Source: an uncultured Bacteroidales bacterium (GTDB taxonomy: Bacteria; Bacteroidota; Bacteroidia; Bacteroidales; FEN-979). From it: a DNA stretch of 64,000 nucleotides. A model generated the notes under the pieces. The model did no database searches. It was not told where the DNA came from and saw only the letters and a program-made list of their open reading frames with translations. Both the position numbers and the translations under genes were made by a program. The DNA lies in contig CAIWXI010000014.1 of the NCBI GenBank assembly GCA_903916595.1, forward strand, positions 1-64,000. The letters run 5' to 3'. Shown here one piece after another: positions 17,860 to 26,266 of this stretch. Position 1 is the first letter of the stretch, and the number at the start of each line of letters is the position of its first letter.

Positions 17860-17913
17860 TTCAATCCTTCAATCCTTCAATCCTTCATTCCTTCAATCCT
17901 TCATTCCTTCAAT
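17860..17913 (+). repeat. 8-bp tandem repeat array (CTTCAATC/CTTCATTC family)
   Basis: Six to seven octamers CTTCAATC or CTTCATTC end immediately before the ATG of ftsL. If translation began at the upstream ATG 17845, the array would encode an 8-residue repeat (SILQSFIP, SILHSFNM). The complementary sense of the same family is found inside murG (25627-25682). Confidence 0.85.
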
Positions 17914-18411
17914 ATGACCGAACTGCGGGAAAATAAAATGAGGGAACATCCGGTGGAGACCGAATGGGAAGACATTTCCGGGAGAACCACGTCTGATAAA
18001 GAAACTGCTGCCCCGCCTAAAGAAACCAGGCAGGAAGTCAGCCCCAAAGCAAAACCGGCAAAAAAGTCTCATAAGGGCAGGAAAAGGGTTCAGGATGTCC
18101 TTGGCGGGGACTATCTGTCTACAAAATCTGTTACCAGCAATGTGCCCTTCCTCATTTATCTCACCGTGCTGACCTTGTTATATATTGCAAACACGTACAA
18201 CACCGAAAGGATGTACAAACAGATTGAAAGGACAAAGACAGAACTGAAAGAGCTGAGGTTTGAGTACATCACAACACGTTCGGCTCTCATGTTTGAAAGC
18301 AAGCTTTCGGAACTAAACAAAAGAACTCAGGCTATTGGACTGAAGGAAACGCTTATTCCTCCATACAAAATATTTTACTCTGAAGGATCGATACAGACAG
18401 GCAACAAATGA
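17914..18411 (+). CDS. ftsL: FtsL-like cell division protein
   Basis: The 165-residue product has a charged N-terminal region of about 70 residues, one membrane segment (PFLIYLTVLTLLYIANTY) and a short coiled-coil tail (ERMYKQIERTKTELKELRFEY), the bitopic layout of FtsL. FtsL joins FtsB-like and FtsQ proteins to recruit and activate the FtsW-FtsI synthase. The assignment relies on topology and position between rsmH and ftsI. I chose the ATG at 17914; 17938 is an alternative, and 17845 would add a peptide made from the octamer array. The gene overlaps ftsI by ATGA. Confidence 0.85.
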   Translation: MTELRENKMREHPVETEWEDISGRTTSDKETAAPPKETRQEVSPKAKPAKKSHKGRKRVQDVLGGDYLSTKSVTSNVPFLIYLTVLTLLYIANTYNTERMYKQIERTKTELKELRFEYITTRSALMFESKLSELNKRTQAIGLKETLIPPYKIFYSEGSIQTGNK

Positions 18412-20561
18412 CCCAGGATATAAGAAAAGGCATATTGACAAAAGTTTACCTGGTATACCTGGGGGTATTGTTGTTTGGTCTGGCCATACTGGGAAGGGCT
18501 TTTTACATCCAGAATTTCGAGAAGAAAGACATGCTCGAAATGGCCAAAAAGCAGGAAATGCAGATATTCCCGATTGAAGCGGTGCGCGGTAACATCCTTT
18601 CGGATGACGGGACTCTGCTGGCTGTTTCAGTTCCGATTTTCGAACTTCGCATGGACCTTCTTGCAGATTCCCTGACCGACGAGGTGTTCAAAAACAATGT
18701 TGATTCTCTGGCTATTTGCCTGGCCGGATTGTATAAAGACCGGTCGCCCATGCAGGTCAGGGATAAATTATGGGAAGCCAGAAGGAACCAGGAACGATAT
18801 TTCCTGATCAAACGGGATGTAAACTATCCCGAGCTGAAAAAGATCCGCAGGTTCCCGATTTTCAAGAGAGGGAAATACAAGGGCGGGCTTATTGTGATCC
18901 CCCAGTGGGAACGGGAGCTTCCGTATAAATCTCTGGCCCGAAGGATTATCGGTTATGAAAAGGGGGAGGCCGACAAAAAAGTATATGTAGGACTTGAAGG
19001 CAAATTCACGAAAGAGCTTGAGGGAGTCGGGGGTTCCAGGATGATGCGCCGGGTAGGGGGCAGCAACTGGATGCCTGTAGATATCGAGAGCCAGGTAGAA
19101 CCTCAAAACGGGCTTGACATTGTTACCACTATTGATATTGAGTTACAGGACATGGCTGAAGCTGCATTGAGGAGAGAGCTGATTGCCGACAGCGCCGATC
19201 ATGGCTGCCTGATAGTGATGGAAGTAAAAACCGGATATGTCAAGACGATGGTGAATCTCGGAAGGACGAAGAAGGGCACGTATGAAGAAGTTTTCAACTA
19301 TGCCATTGCCGAGGCAAATGAACCCGGTTCGACATTTAAACTTGCCTCATTCCTGGTTGCGCTGGATGACGGCAAGGTCGAACTAAACACTCCTATACAG
19401 GTGGGGAACGGTATTGTCTATTTTGCCGGCCATAAGATCCAGGATTCACATCCGCCTACCGCCTCGGTGTATACAGCCCAGCAGGTCTTTGAAAAATCCT
19501 CGAATGCAGGCACAGCCAAAATGATCTATGCCAACTATTCGGCTGATCCTCAGAAATACATCGACGGACTGTACCGGCTTGGACTAAACAGACCGCTCAA
19601 CCTGCAGATAGACGGAGAAAGGCCGCCTTATATAAAGAACACCAAAAGCAAATACTGGTCAGATCTCTCCCTGCCCTGGATCGCCTATGGCTACGAAGTT
19701 GCCCTGGCTCCCATACACCTTATAACATTATACAATGCCATTGCAAACAAAGGCAAAGTGGTCAAACCTCTTTTTGTGAAAGAGATACTTAAGAACGGTG
19801 TTGCAGTGAAAACATTCAAGCCGGTGGTGCTGAATCCCCAGGTCGTTTCTCCTTCGACCGTAGAGAAAGCCATGATCCTGATGGAAGGTGTCGTCCTGCG
19901 CGGCACCGGCACATCCATCGCCAGCCCGATATACAGGATAGCAGGAAAGACAGGTACCGCACAGCTGGCGCAAGACAACCGGGGGTATAACCAGGGGACC
20001 AGGAACGTCAGGTATAAAGGTTCTTTCTGCGGCTTCTTCCCTGTGGATGACCCCAGGTACAGCATGATGGTGGTCATAGTGGATCCCAAAAAAGGAAAGT
20101 ATTATGGAGGTGCGGTAGCCGCCCCGGTTTTCAGGGAAATTTCCGACAGGCTGTATGCAATGCAGAAGGACATTATCTTCCCGGCCAGGAAAGACACTCT
20201 GAACAGTCCTCTGCCCTTTGCCCATACCGGTTGGCAAAGCGATCTTCAGGAAGCTTACAGCGCTCTCGGCTACAGCACGGGCAAAGTAAATATAAAAGCA
20301 ACATGGACCCAGGTCATTTCTGCCGACAGCAAAATTGTATTATACCCACAGCTGATCTCCAGAAATCTGATGCCCGATGTAAGTGGAATGGGACTCAGGG
20401 ATGCTTTATTCCTATTGGAGCAGATGGGGCTTAATGTATCAGCCAACGGGAAAGGGTCGGTCGTGGCCCAGTCAGTCAAGCCAGGAACACTTGTAAACAA
20501 AGGAATGCCGGTTGTACTGGAACTCCAGGGTCCGAAAGCAAAAGAAAAAAAGCAGATATGA
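18408..20561 (+). CDS. ftsI: penicillin-binding protein FtsI (peptidoglycan transpeptidase) with PASTA domain
   Basis: FtsI (PBP3) cross-links septal peptidoglycan. The 717-residue product has an N-terminal membrane anchor (VYLVYLGVLLFGLAILG), a dimerisation domain, and a transpeptidase domain with the active-site serine in GSTFKLAS, the second motif SSN in FEKSSNAGTAK, and KTGTAQ. One C-terminal PASTA domain spans roughly residues 655-708 (LMPDVSGMGLRDALFLLEQMG and VKPGTLVNKGMPV). PASTA-bearing FtsI is common in Bacteroidota. It overlaps ftsL and murE by 4 bp each, implying coupled translation. Confidence 0.95.
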   Translation: MTQDIRKGILTKVYLVYLGVLLFGLAILGRAFYIQNFEKKDMLEMAKKQEMQIFPIEAVRGNILSDDGTLLAVSVPIFELRMDLLADSLTDEVFKNNVDSLAICLAGLYKDRSPMQVRDKLWEARRNQERYFLIKRDVNYPELKKIRRFPIFKRGKYKGGLIVIPQWERELPYKSLARRIIGYEKGEADKKVYVGLEGKFTKELEGVGGSRMMRRVGGSNWMPVDIESQVEPQNGLDIVTTIDIELQDMAEAALRRELIADSADHGCLIVMEVKTGYVKTMVNLGRTKKGTYEEVFNYAIAEANEPGSTFKLASFLVALDDGKVELNTPIQVGNGIVYFAGHKIQDSHPPTASVYTAQQVFEKSSNAGTAKMIYANYSADPQKYIDGLYRLGLNRPLNLQIDGERPPYIKNTKSKYWSDLSLPWIAYGYEVALAPIHLITLYNAIANKGKVVKPLFVKEILKNGVAVKTFKPVVLNPQVVSPSTVEKAMILMEGVVLRGTGTSIASPIYRIAGKTGTAQLAQDNRGYNQGTRNVRYKGSFCGFFPVDDPRYSMMVVIVDPKKGKYYGGAVAAPVFREISDRLYAMQKDIIFPARKDTLNSPLPFAHTGWQSDLQEAYSALGYSTGKVNIKATWTQVISADSKIVLYPQLISRNLMPDVSGMGLRDALFLLEQMGLNVSANGKGSVVAQSVKPGTLVNKGMPVVLELQGPKAKEKKQI

Positions 20562-22018
20562 AGAAGCTGAGTCATATACTGCCATCTGATCTGGTCCTTG
20601 AAAGCAGGGGCGATACTGATATTTTGGTGAGCGCTTTGCAGTTTGATTCCAGGCAGGTCGGGCCCGGCGATGTGTTTTTCGCTGTCAAAGGCAGTGTTTC
20701 CGATGGCCATGATTTTATACCGATAGCCATAGAGAAGGGCGCTTCTGTTATTGTTTGTGAGTCCTTCCCTGAAGAGACGCCTCTCCTCACAACCTGGATC
20801 AGAACCTCTAACAGCGCCATTTCGCTTGGAGTGATGGCATCGGCCTTTTACGGCAATCCATCGCAAAAACTGAAGCTGATTGGCATTACCGGGACGAACG
20901 GAAAGACCACCACCGTTACACTTCTGCACAGGCTCTTTACCGACATGGGTTATAATACCGGCTTACTAAGTACCATCAGGAACCAGGTACATCTGCGCGA
21001 AGTTCCCTCCACGCATACTACTCCCGACCCTGTTCAGATCAACCGCCTGCTTGCAGAAATGTGCGACGAGGGCTGTGAGTACTGCTTCATGGAAGTGAGT
21101 TCGCATGCGATAGATCAGAAGCGAATTGCAGGATTGAAATTCAGCGGAGGCATATTCTCCAACCTCACGCATGACCACCTCGATTATCATAAAACATTTG
21201 ATGCATATCTTAAAGCCAAAAAGGGCTTTTTTGATGGCTTGCCAGATGATGCTTTTGCACTTGTGAACAAGGATGACAGGAACGGAGCCGTTATGCTCCA
21301 AAATACCAGGGCTTCAAAATACACTTACAGCCTGCAGTCTATGGCCGATTTCCACTGCAGAATACTGGAAAACCAATTCATTGGCCTGCACCTTAACATC
21401 GACGGGCAGGAGGCGTGGTTTCGCCTGATCGGTTCATTCAATGCATACAATCTTCTGTCGGTATATGCAACTGCCGTGCTGCTGGGGCAGGAACCTTCGC
21501 AGGTGCTGACCATTCTTAGCAGTCTTAGTCCGGTGGAAGGCCGGTTTAATTATATCCATGGTCAGGGAAACATTACAGCGGTCGTGGATTACGCGCATAC
21601 CCCCGATGCCCTGAAGAATGTACTGGAGACCATTAACGACATCCGCCATCATAAAGAAAACCTTATTACTGTAGTTGGTGCCGGGGGCAACCGTGATGTG
21701 GCAAAAAGGCCATTAATGGCGAAAATTTCAGTACAACTCAGCGACCAGCTTATTCTAACTTCCGACAATCCGAGGTTTGAAGATCCTGATACCATCCTTG
21801 AAGAGATGGTGAAAGGCATTGACGCTTCTGATTTACCTAAAGTATTGGTAATCGCAGACCGCCGTCAGGCTATCAAGACCGCGGTGACTCTGGCCAGGGA
21901 AAACGATATCATCCTGATCGCGGGTAAAGGCCATGAAACATACCAGGAGATCAGGGGTGTAAAATACCCTTTCGACGACAGGGACATAGTGAAAGAATTA
22001 TTCTTACTAAAACCATAG
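20558..22018 (+). CDS. murE: UDP-MurNAc-L-Ala-D-Glu--meso-2,6-diaminopimelate ligase
   Basis: MurE adds the third residue of the stem peptide in the cytoplasm, using ATP. The 486-residue product has the three Mur ligase domains: N-terminal UDP-binding (FDSRQVGPGDVFFAVKG), central ATP-binding with P-loop GITGTNGKTTT, and a C-terminal domain with HTPDALKNVL and the substrate-specificity motif DNPR (SDNPRFEDP). DNPR indicates meso-diaminopimelate rather than lysine. Overlaps ftsI by ATGA; mraY follows 3 bp after its stop. Confidence 0.96.
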   Translation: MKKLSHILPSDLVLESRGDTDILVSALQFDSRQVGPGDVFFAVKGSVSDGHDFIPIAIEKGASVIVCESFPEETPLLTTWIRTSNSAISLGVMASAFYGNPSQKLKLIGITGTNGKTTTVTLLHRLFTDMGYNTGLLSTIRNQVHLREVPSTHTTPDPVQINRLLAEMCDEGCEYCFMEVSSHAIDQKRIAGLKFSGGIFSNLTHDHLDYHKTFDAYLKAKKGFFDGLPDDAFALVNKDDRNGAVMLQNTRASKYTYSLQSMADFHCRILENQFIGLHLNIDGQEAWFRLIGSFNAYNLLSVYATAVLLGQEPSQVLTILSSLSPVEGRFNYIHGQGNITAVVDYAHTPDALKNVLETINDIRHHKENLITVVGAGGNRDVAKRPLMAKISVQLSDQLILTSDNPRFEDPDTILEEMVKGIDASDLPKVLVIADRRQAIKTAVTLARENDIILIAGKGHETYQEIRGVKYPFDDRDIVKELFLLKP

Positions 22019-22021
22019 CCT

Positions 22022-23275
22022 ATGTTATACTATCTTTTTACATGGCTGCACAAAGCGTTCGGGTTCCCGGGAGCCGGGGTATTCCAGTATATTTCTTTCA
22101 GGGCCGCTTTTGCGTTGATCACATCACTGTTTATTTCTATGATCATCGGAAAATCGCTGATTGGATTTCTTCGGCGCAAACAGGTCGGGGAAACCGTGAG
22201 GGACCTGGGGCTTGAAGGGCAAAAATCAAAACAGGGCACCCCAACCATGGGCGGATTGATCATCCTTGCGGCGATCCTGGTTCCTACCCTGCTATTTGCC
22301 AAACTGCACAACATTTATATTATCCTGATCATCGTCGCAACAGTATGGCTTGGTGCGATCGGCTTCCTTGACGACTACATCAAGGTATTCAAGAAGGACA
22401 AGAAGGGATTGCCCGGCAAGATCAAGGTGCTTGGCCAGATCGGGCTGGGTCTTCTTGTCGGATTTACTATGTATTTCAGCGACCGTGTAGTGATACGGGA
22501 GAAGACGAGGAACCAGGCTTATGTGGCTTCCCAGGACATATTCAAGGTAGAAAACGCATCGGAGAGGATAAGTCCGTTTTCGAGAACTGAAATTAAATCG
22601 ACAAAAACCACCATCCCGTTTATAAAGCACAACGAGTTCGACTACAGCTGGCTTATTTCATGGATCAGTCCGAAGGCAAAAGACTATACCTGGCTCATAT
22701 TTATCCCTATCATCATTTTTATCATCATTGCAGTATCTAACGGGGCAAATCTAACCGACGGGCTTGACGGGCTGGCGAGCGGTACGTCGGCTATCATAGG
22801 AGTGACATTAGGAGTACTGGCGTATGTTTCAGGTAATACGAATTTCGCCGATTACCTCAACATTATGTACATTCCGAATACCGGGGAGCTGGCCATATAT
22901 ATTGCAGCATTTGTAGGGGCCTGTATAGGTTTTCTCTGGTATAACTCCTACCCGGCCCAGGTGTTTATGGGCGATACAGGCAGCCTTGCTTTGGGTGGCA
23001 TCATCGCTGTTTTCGCGATCATCATCCGCAAAGAGATCATGATTCCGATTTTCTGCGGGGTTTTTCTTGCGGAAAATATTTCGGTTGTAATGCAGGTAAG
23101 TTACTTCAAATACACCAGAAAGAGATTCGGGGAAGGCCGGAGGATATTTAAGATGTCGCCCCTACATCATCATTATCAAAAACTTGGATACCATGAAGCA
23201 AAGATCGTGATGAGATTCATGATCGTTGGGATCATGCTGGCCGTTTTGACGATTGTAACCCTGAAGATCAGATAG
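22022..23275 (+). CDS. mraY: phospho-MurNAc-pentapeptide-transferase
   Basis: MraY moves phospho-MurNAc-pentapeptide from UDP to undecaprenyl phosphate, forming lipid I in the inner membrane. The 417-residue product has about ten hydrophobic segments, and the motifs [17 protein letters not shown] (Mg-binding aspartates), [10 protein letters not shown] and [11 protein letters not shown], ending near [12 protein letters not shown]. It is longer than the E. coli enzyme because of an extra stretch (residues ~155-220) between helices, as in other Bacteroidota. Its stop codon lies inside the start of a heptamer array (23268-23316). Confidence 0.96.
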   Translation: MLYYLFTWLHKAFGFPGAGVFQYISFRAAFALITSLFISMIIGKSLIGFLRRKQVGETVRDLGLEGQKSKQGTPTMGGLIILAAILVPTLLFAKLHNIYIILIIVATVWLGAIGFLDDYIKVFKKDKKGLPGKIKVLGQIGLGLLVGFTMYFSDRVVIREKTRNQAYVASQDIFKVENASERISPFSRTEIKSTKTTIPFIKHNEFDYSWLISWISPKAKDYTWLIFIPIIIFIIIAVSNGANLTDGLDGLASGTSAIIGVTLGVLAYVSGNTNFADYLNIMYIPNTGELAIYIAAFVGACIGFLWYNSYPAQVFMGDTGSLALGGIIAVFAIIIRKEIMIPIFCGVFLAENISVVMQVSYFKYTRKRFGEGRRIFKMSPLHHHYQKLGYHEAKIVMRFMIVGIMLAVLTIVTLKIR

Positions 23276-23316
23276 CTGTTATCTGTTATCTGATATCTGA
23301 TGGCAGATGGCTGATA
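23268..23316 (+). repeat. 7-bp tandem repeat array (TATCTGT/GATATCT family)
   Basis: Degenerate heptamers such as TATCTGT, TATCTGA and GGCAGAT start in the last codons of mraY and fill most of the 66-bp gap before the truncated murD. Same family as 16162-16227. Confidence 0.7.
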
Positions 23317-23341
23317 AAAACATACACTAAAATAAAAAGAA

Positions 23342-23890
23342 ATGACTTTAGAATCCATGGCATTACAAGGAAACACAACGATTTACGAGAATCTTGCCGC
23401 AACGGTCTCAGGGCGTATCCGTGAGACCCGCAAGGCTTGTTTCAAGGAATGGTTTTCTGATTTCAGCAATACCGAGCACAGGCTGGAGTTCGTCGCCAAC
23501 ATTCATGGCATCGAGTTCATCAACGATTCCATGTCGGTGAGCCTCAATGGTGCATGGTTTGCCCTGGAATCCATGTCGAAACCTGTGATCTGGATTGCCG
23601 GAGGGGGGAGTACTCATGAAGAAATGAAGTTCCTTAGATCAGTGGTTGAAAAGAAAGTCAAGGCTATCATCTGTCTGGGGCCGGACTATGCGTCGGTTCA
23701 TGAGGCTTTCAGCGATCTTGAAATTCCTATTGCCGACACGTATACCATGGCAGAGGCAGTAGAAGCTGCATATTATATGGGAAAGAAAGGTGATGCCACT
23801 TTGTTCTCTCCGGGATGCAGTGAGGATGAGATCTTCACAGGTCATGAAGCCAGGGGGATAGCTTTCAGAAAAGCAGTAAAGGATCTTTAA
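23342..23890 (+). CDS. stand-alone MurD C-terminal domain, probably without ligase activity
   Basis: The 182-residue product occupies the murD position of the dcw operon but covers only the last third of MurD. It starts at the end of the central domain (ALQGNTTIYENLAATVSGRI) and runs to the normal C-terminus. The UDP-MurNAc-Ala domain and the ATP domain with its P-loop and carbamoylated lysine are missing. Comparing with the MurD pattern: NDSKATN is here NDSMSVS, GGDGK is GGGST, and SPACASL is SPGCSED, so positions matching E. coli Thr321, Lys348, Ser415, Leu416 and Phe422, which hold D-glutamate, are all changed. The frame is intact and the body (HRLEFV, GIEFINDS, KPVIWIAGG, KKGDATLFSP) well kept, which suggests retained structure. 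Role unknown. Confidence 0.85.
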   Translation: MTLESMALQGNTTIYENLAATVSGRIRETRKACFKEWFSDFSNTEHRLEFVANIHGIEFINDSMSVSLNGAWFALESMSKPVIWIAGGGSTHEEMKFLRSVVEKKVKAIICLGPDYASVHEAFSDLEIPIADTYTMAEAVEAAYYMGKKGDATLFSPGCSEDEIFTGHEARGIAFRKAVKDL

Positions 23891-23900
23891 GAGAATTGCA

Positions 23901-25124
23901 ATGGCTGTCGTTTTGAAAAACATCAAAGGAGATAAGGTAATCTGGATAGTGGTTGTGATATTATCTATTTTCTCACTGCTTGCTGTCTACAGTTCTACCG
24001 GTACTCTTGCTTATAAGAAACAGCATGGGAATACCGAGTATTATCTCATGAAACATTTGCTTATCCTGGGGTTTGGTTTTGGCCTGATGTACTTTACCCA
24101 TCTTATTAAGTATACTTATTTCTCAAGGATTTCTCAGATCGGACTGATTCTTACCCTGCCCTTGCTGGCATTTACGCTAGTCTCAGGAACCAATCTGAAC
24201 GAGGCTAACCGCTGGCTTACCGTACCGATAGTAAACCTTACCTTTCAGAGTTCCGATATGGCAAAACTGTTTCTAATCATGTACCTTGCCCGGGTACTGA
24301 GCAAAAAACAGGAGCTGGTAGAAGATTTTAAGAAAGGGTTCCTTCCGGTTATTCTTCCTGTTATAGCCGTTACCATACTTATTTTACCTGCGAACTTCTC
24401 CACTGCAGCGATCCTGTTCGTCACCTGCCTGGTGCTGATGTTCATAGGCCGTATCAGTCTGAAATATATTTTTTCTCTGATCGGGCTGGGGTTTGTTTCG
24501 GTGATTATGATCTTTGCCATCGCGATTGTTTTCCCTCATCTGTTTCCCCGTGGTGAAACCTGGGTAAAACGCGTGGAACATTTTATAAACGATGAAAAAG
24601 CCAGCGCCGATGCCACTTACCAGGTAGACCAGGCTAAGATTGCCATTGTGTCGGGTGGGGTTTTTGGAAAATCGCCCGGAAAGAGCACACAGCGCAATTT
24701 CCTTCCCCATCCTTATTCCGATTTCATTTTTGCGATTATCATTGAAGAGTATGGCCTGATCGGGGGCAGTTTCGTGATGCTCCTTTACCTTATATTATTT
24801 TTCAGGGTGATTCGGATCGCCGGAAAATGCCAGGGGAATTTCGGAGCCTTGCTTTCCCTGGGGATAGGCTTCAGCATGGTATTTCAGGCCATGATCAATA
24901 TGGCGGTGGCTGTGAATCTTTTCCCTGTAACAGGTCAGACACTGCCCCTGATCAGCATGGGTGGCACTTCAATCTGGTTCACCAGCATCGCGATAGGGAT
25001 TATTCTAAGTGTAAGCAGATGGACTGAAATAGACACGAAGAATGGCACTGAACTTGAAATACTCACCGATCGGGGGAATACCCTGATGACAGAACCGGTT
25101 CCGTTAGCAGGAGCAGTAATATGA
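23901..25124 (+). CDS. ftsW: septal peptidoglycan glycosyltransferase FtsW
   Basis: FtsW is the SEDS-family polymerase that makes septal glycan strands from lipid II with FtsI. The 407-residue product has about ten membrane segments and SEDS features: ANRWLTVP, the loop before the large periplasmic region (QVDQAKIAIVSGGVFGKSPGKS), SDFIFAIIIEEYGLIGG and LPLISMGGTS. The tail after residue ~375 is short and soluble. Starts 10 bp after the MurD-like gene and overlaps murG by ATGA, placing it firmly in the operon. Confidence 0.95.
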   Translation: MAVVLKNIKGDKVIWIVVVILSIFSLLAVYSSTGTLAYKKQHGNTEYYLMKHLLILGFGFGLMYFTHLIKYTYFSRISQIGLILTLPLLAFTLVSGTNLNEANRWLTVPIVNLTFQSSDMAKLFLIMYLARVLSKKQELVEDFKKGFLPVILPVIAVTILILPANFSTAAILFVTCLVLMFIGRISLKYIFSLIGLGFVSVIMIFAIAIVFPHLFPRGETWVKRVEHFINDEKASADATYQVDQAKIAIVSGGVFGKSPGKSTQRNFLPHPYSDFIFAIIIEEYGLIGGSFVMLLYLILFFRVIRIAGKCQGNFGALLSLGIGFSMVFQAMINMAVAVNLFPVTGQTLPLISMGGTSIWFTSIAIGIILSVSRWTEIDTKNGTELEILTDRGNTLMTEPVPLAGAVI

Positions 25125-26257
25125 TAAAGATAATCATCAGCGGAGGAGGTACAGGGGGGCATGTGTTCCCGGCTATTGCCATTGCCAATGCCATCAGGGC
25201 TAAGCGGGCTGATGCTGATATTCTGTTCATTGGTGCCAGGGGAAAGCTGGAGATGGAAAAGGTCCCAGCTGCAGGGTACCGTATCGAAGGCCTCAGCATT
25301 GCCGGGTTTCAGAGAAGAATTACTTTGAAGAACCTGAGTTTCCCTTTTAAACTCTTAAGCAGTATGATCAGAGCAAAAAAACTGGTCTCAGAATTTGCTC
25401 CAGATCTTGTTATAGGTGTTGGCGGTTATGCCAGCGGACCGGTTCTGAAAACTGCTGTTTCAATGAACATACCGGCGCTGATCCAGGAACAGAATTCCTT
25501 CCCGGGTGTTACAAACCGCATGCTGGCCGGCAAAGTTCAAAAGATATGTGTGGCCTACGAAGGCATGGAAAAATATTTTCCGAAAGAGAAGCTCGTGCTT
25601 ACAGGGAACCCGATACGGCAGGATATAGAAGGGATGAAGGGTATTGAAGGAATGAAGGATAAAAGGAATGAAGGAATGAAGGTGTTTGGACTTGAGGAAG
25701 GCAAGACCACGGTGCTTGTGATTGGCGGCAGTCTCGGGGCCGGCACTATCAACAGTAGTGTTCTGAACTGTGTAAAAAACGGCAAGCCGGAGGGGAATGT
25801 ACAATGGCTGTGGCAATGCGGAAAATATTATTATGAAAACATCAGGGCAGAAGTCGGATCTCCCGGTCTGGCCGAAGTAAAAAGCAGTGTGAGTCTGTAT
25901 GCTTTTATCGACCGTATGGATCTGGCCTATTCGGCTGCCGATATAGTGATATCCCGGGCAGGGGCAATCGCGATTTCCGAGTTATGCGCTGTTTCAAAAC
26001 CCGTCATCCTGATCCCCTCTCCCAATGTGGCAGAAGACCATCAGACAAAAAATGCCATGGCGCTTTCCCAAAAAAAAGCAGCCATCCTCCTTAAGGATAA
26101 TGAAGCAGTGGAGAAACTTTCAGGAATACTTGAATTTTTGATCCGGGATATCAGTATGCAGGATGAATTAAAAAGAAACATAAAAGCCATGGCCGTTCCC
26201 GGGGCAGCAGAAAAAATCGCATCAGAAGCATTGAAATTAATACATATTAAAAGTTAA
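25121..26257 (+). CDS. murG: UDP-GlcNAc--lipid I GlcNAc transferase
   Basis: MurG adds GlcNAc to lipid I at the inner face of the membrane. The 378-residue product has the GT28 features: GGGTGGHVFPAIAIA at the N-terminus, GVGGYASGPV, QEQNSFPGVTNR, IGGSLGAGTIN in the second domain, and SRAGAIAISELCAVSKPVILIPSP for UDP-GlcNAc binding. Between the two domains (residues ~168-190) the usual linker is replaced by a stretch with three EGMK units, encoded by an octamer array at 25627-25682. This adds about six residues compared with the usual Bacteroidota linker. Overlaps ftsW by ATGA. Confidence 0.95.
   Translation: MIKIIISGGGTGGHVFPAIAIANAIRAKRADADILFIGARGKLEMEKVPAAGYRIEGLSIAGFQRRITLKNLSFPFKLLSSMIRAKKLVSEFAPDLVIGVGGYASGPVLKTAVSMNIPALIQEQNSFPGVTNRMLAGKVQKICVAYEGMEKYFPKEKLVLTGNPIRQDIEGMKGIEGMKDKRNEGMKVFGLEEGKTTVLVIGGSLGAGTINSSVLNCVKNGKPEGNVQWLWQCGKYYYENIRAEVGSPGLAEVKSSVSLYAFIDRMDLAYSAADIVISRAGAIAISELCAVSKPVILIPSPNVAEDHQTKNAMALSQKKAAILLKDNEAVEKLSGILEFLIRDISMQDELKRNIKAMAVPGAAEKIASEALKLIHIKS
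25627..25682 (+). repeat. 8-bp tandem repeat array (GAAGGAAT family), translated within murG
   Basis: Degenerate octamers GAAGGAAT, GAAGGGAT and GAAGGATA, the reverse-complement sense of the array before ftsL. They encode the EGMKGIEGMKDKRNEGMK linker of MurG. One unit is altered to GATAAAAG at the register where TGA would fall in frame. Confidence 0.75.
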
Positions 26258-26266
26258 TACGCGATA

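Noticed and set aside
17845-17913. Start of ftsL at 17845
   Set aside because: It would translate the octamer array as a repetitive leader before the usual charged N-terminus; the ATG at 17914 is more likely, though not proven.
23276-23341. The first two-thirds of murD present but frameshifted upstream
   Set aside because: Only 66 bp lie between mraY and the fragment and they are mostly a heptamer array; no further MurD sequence can be present here.
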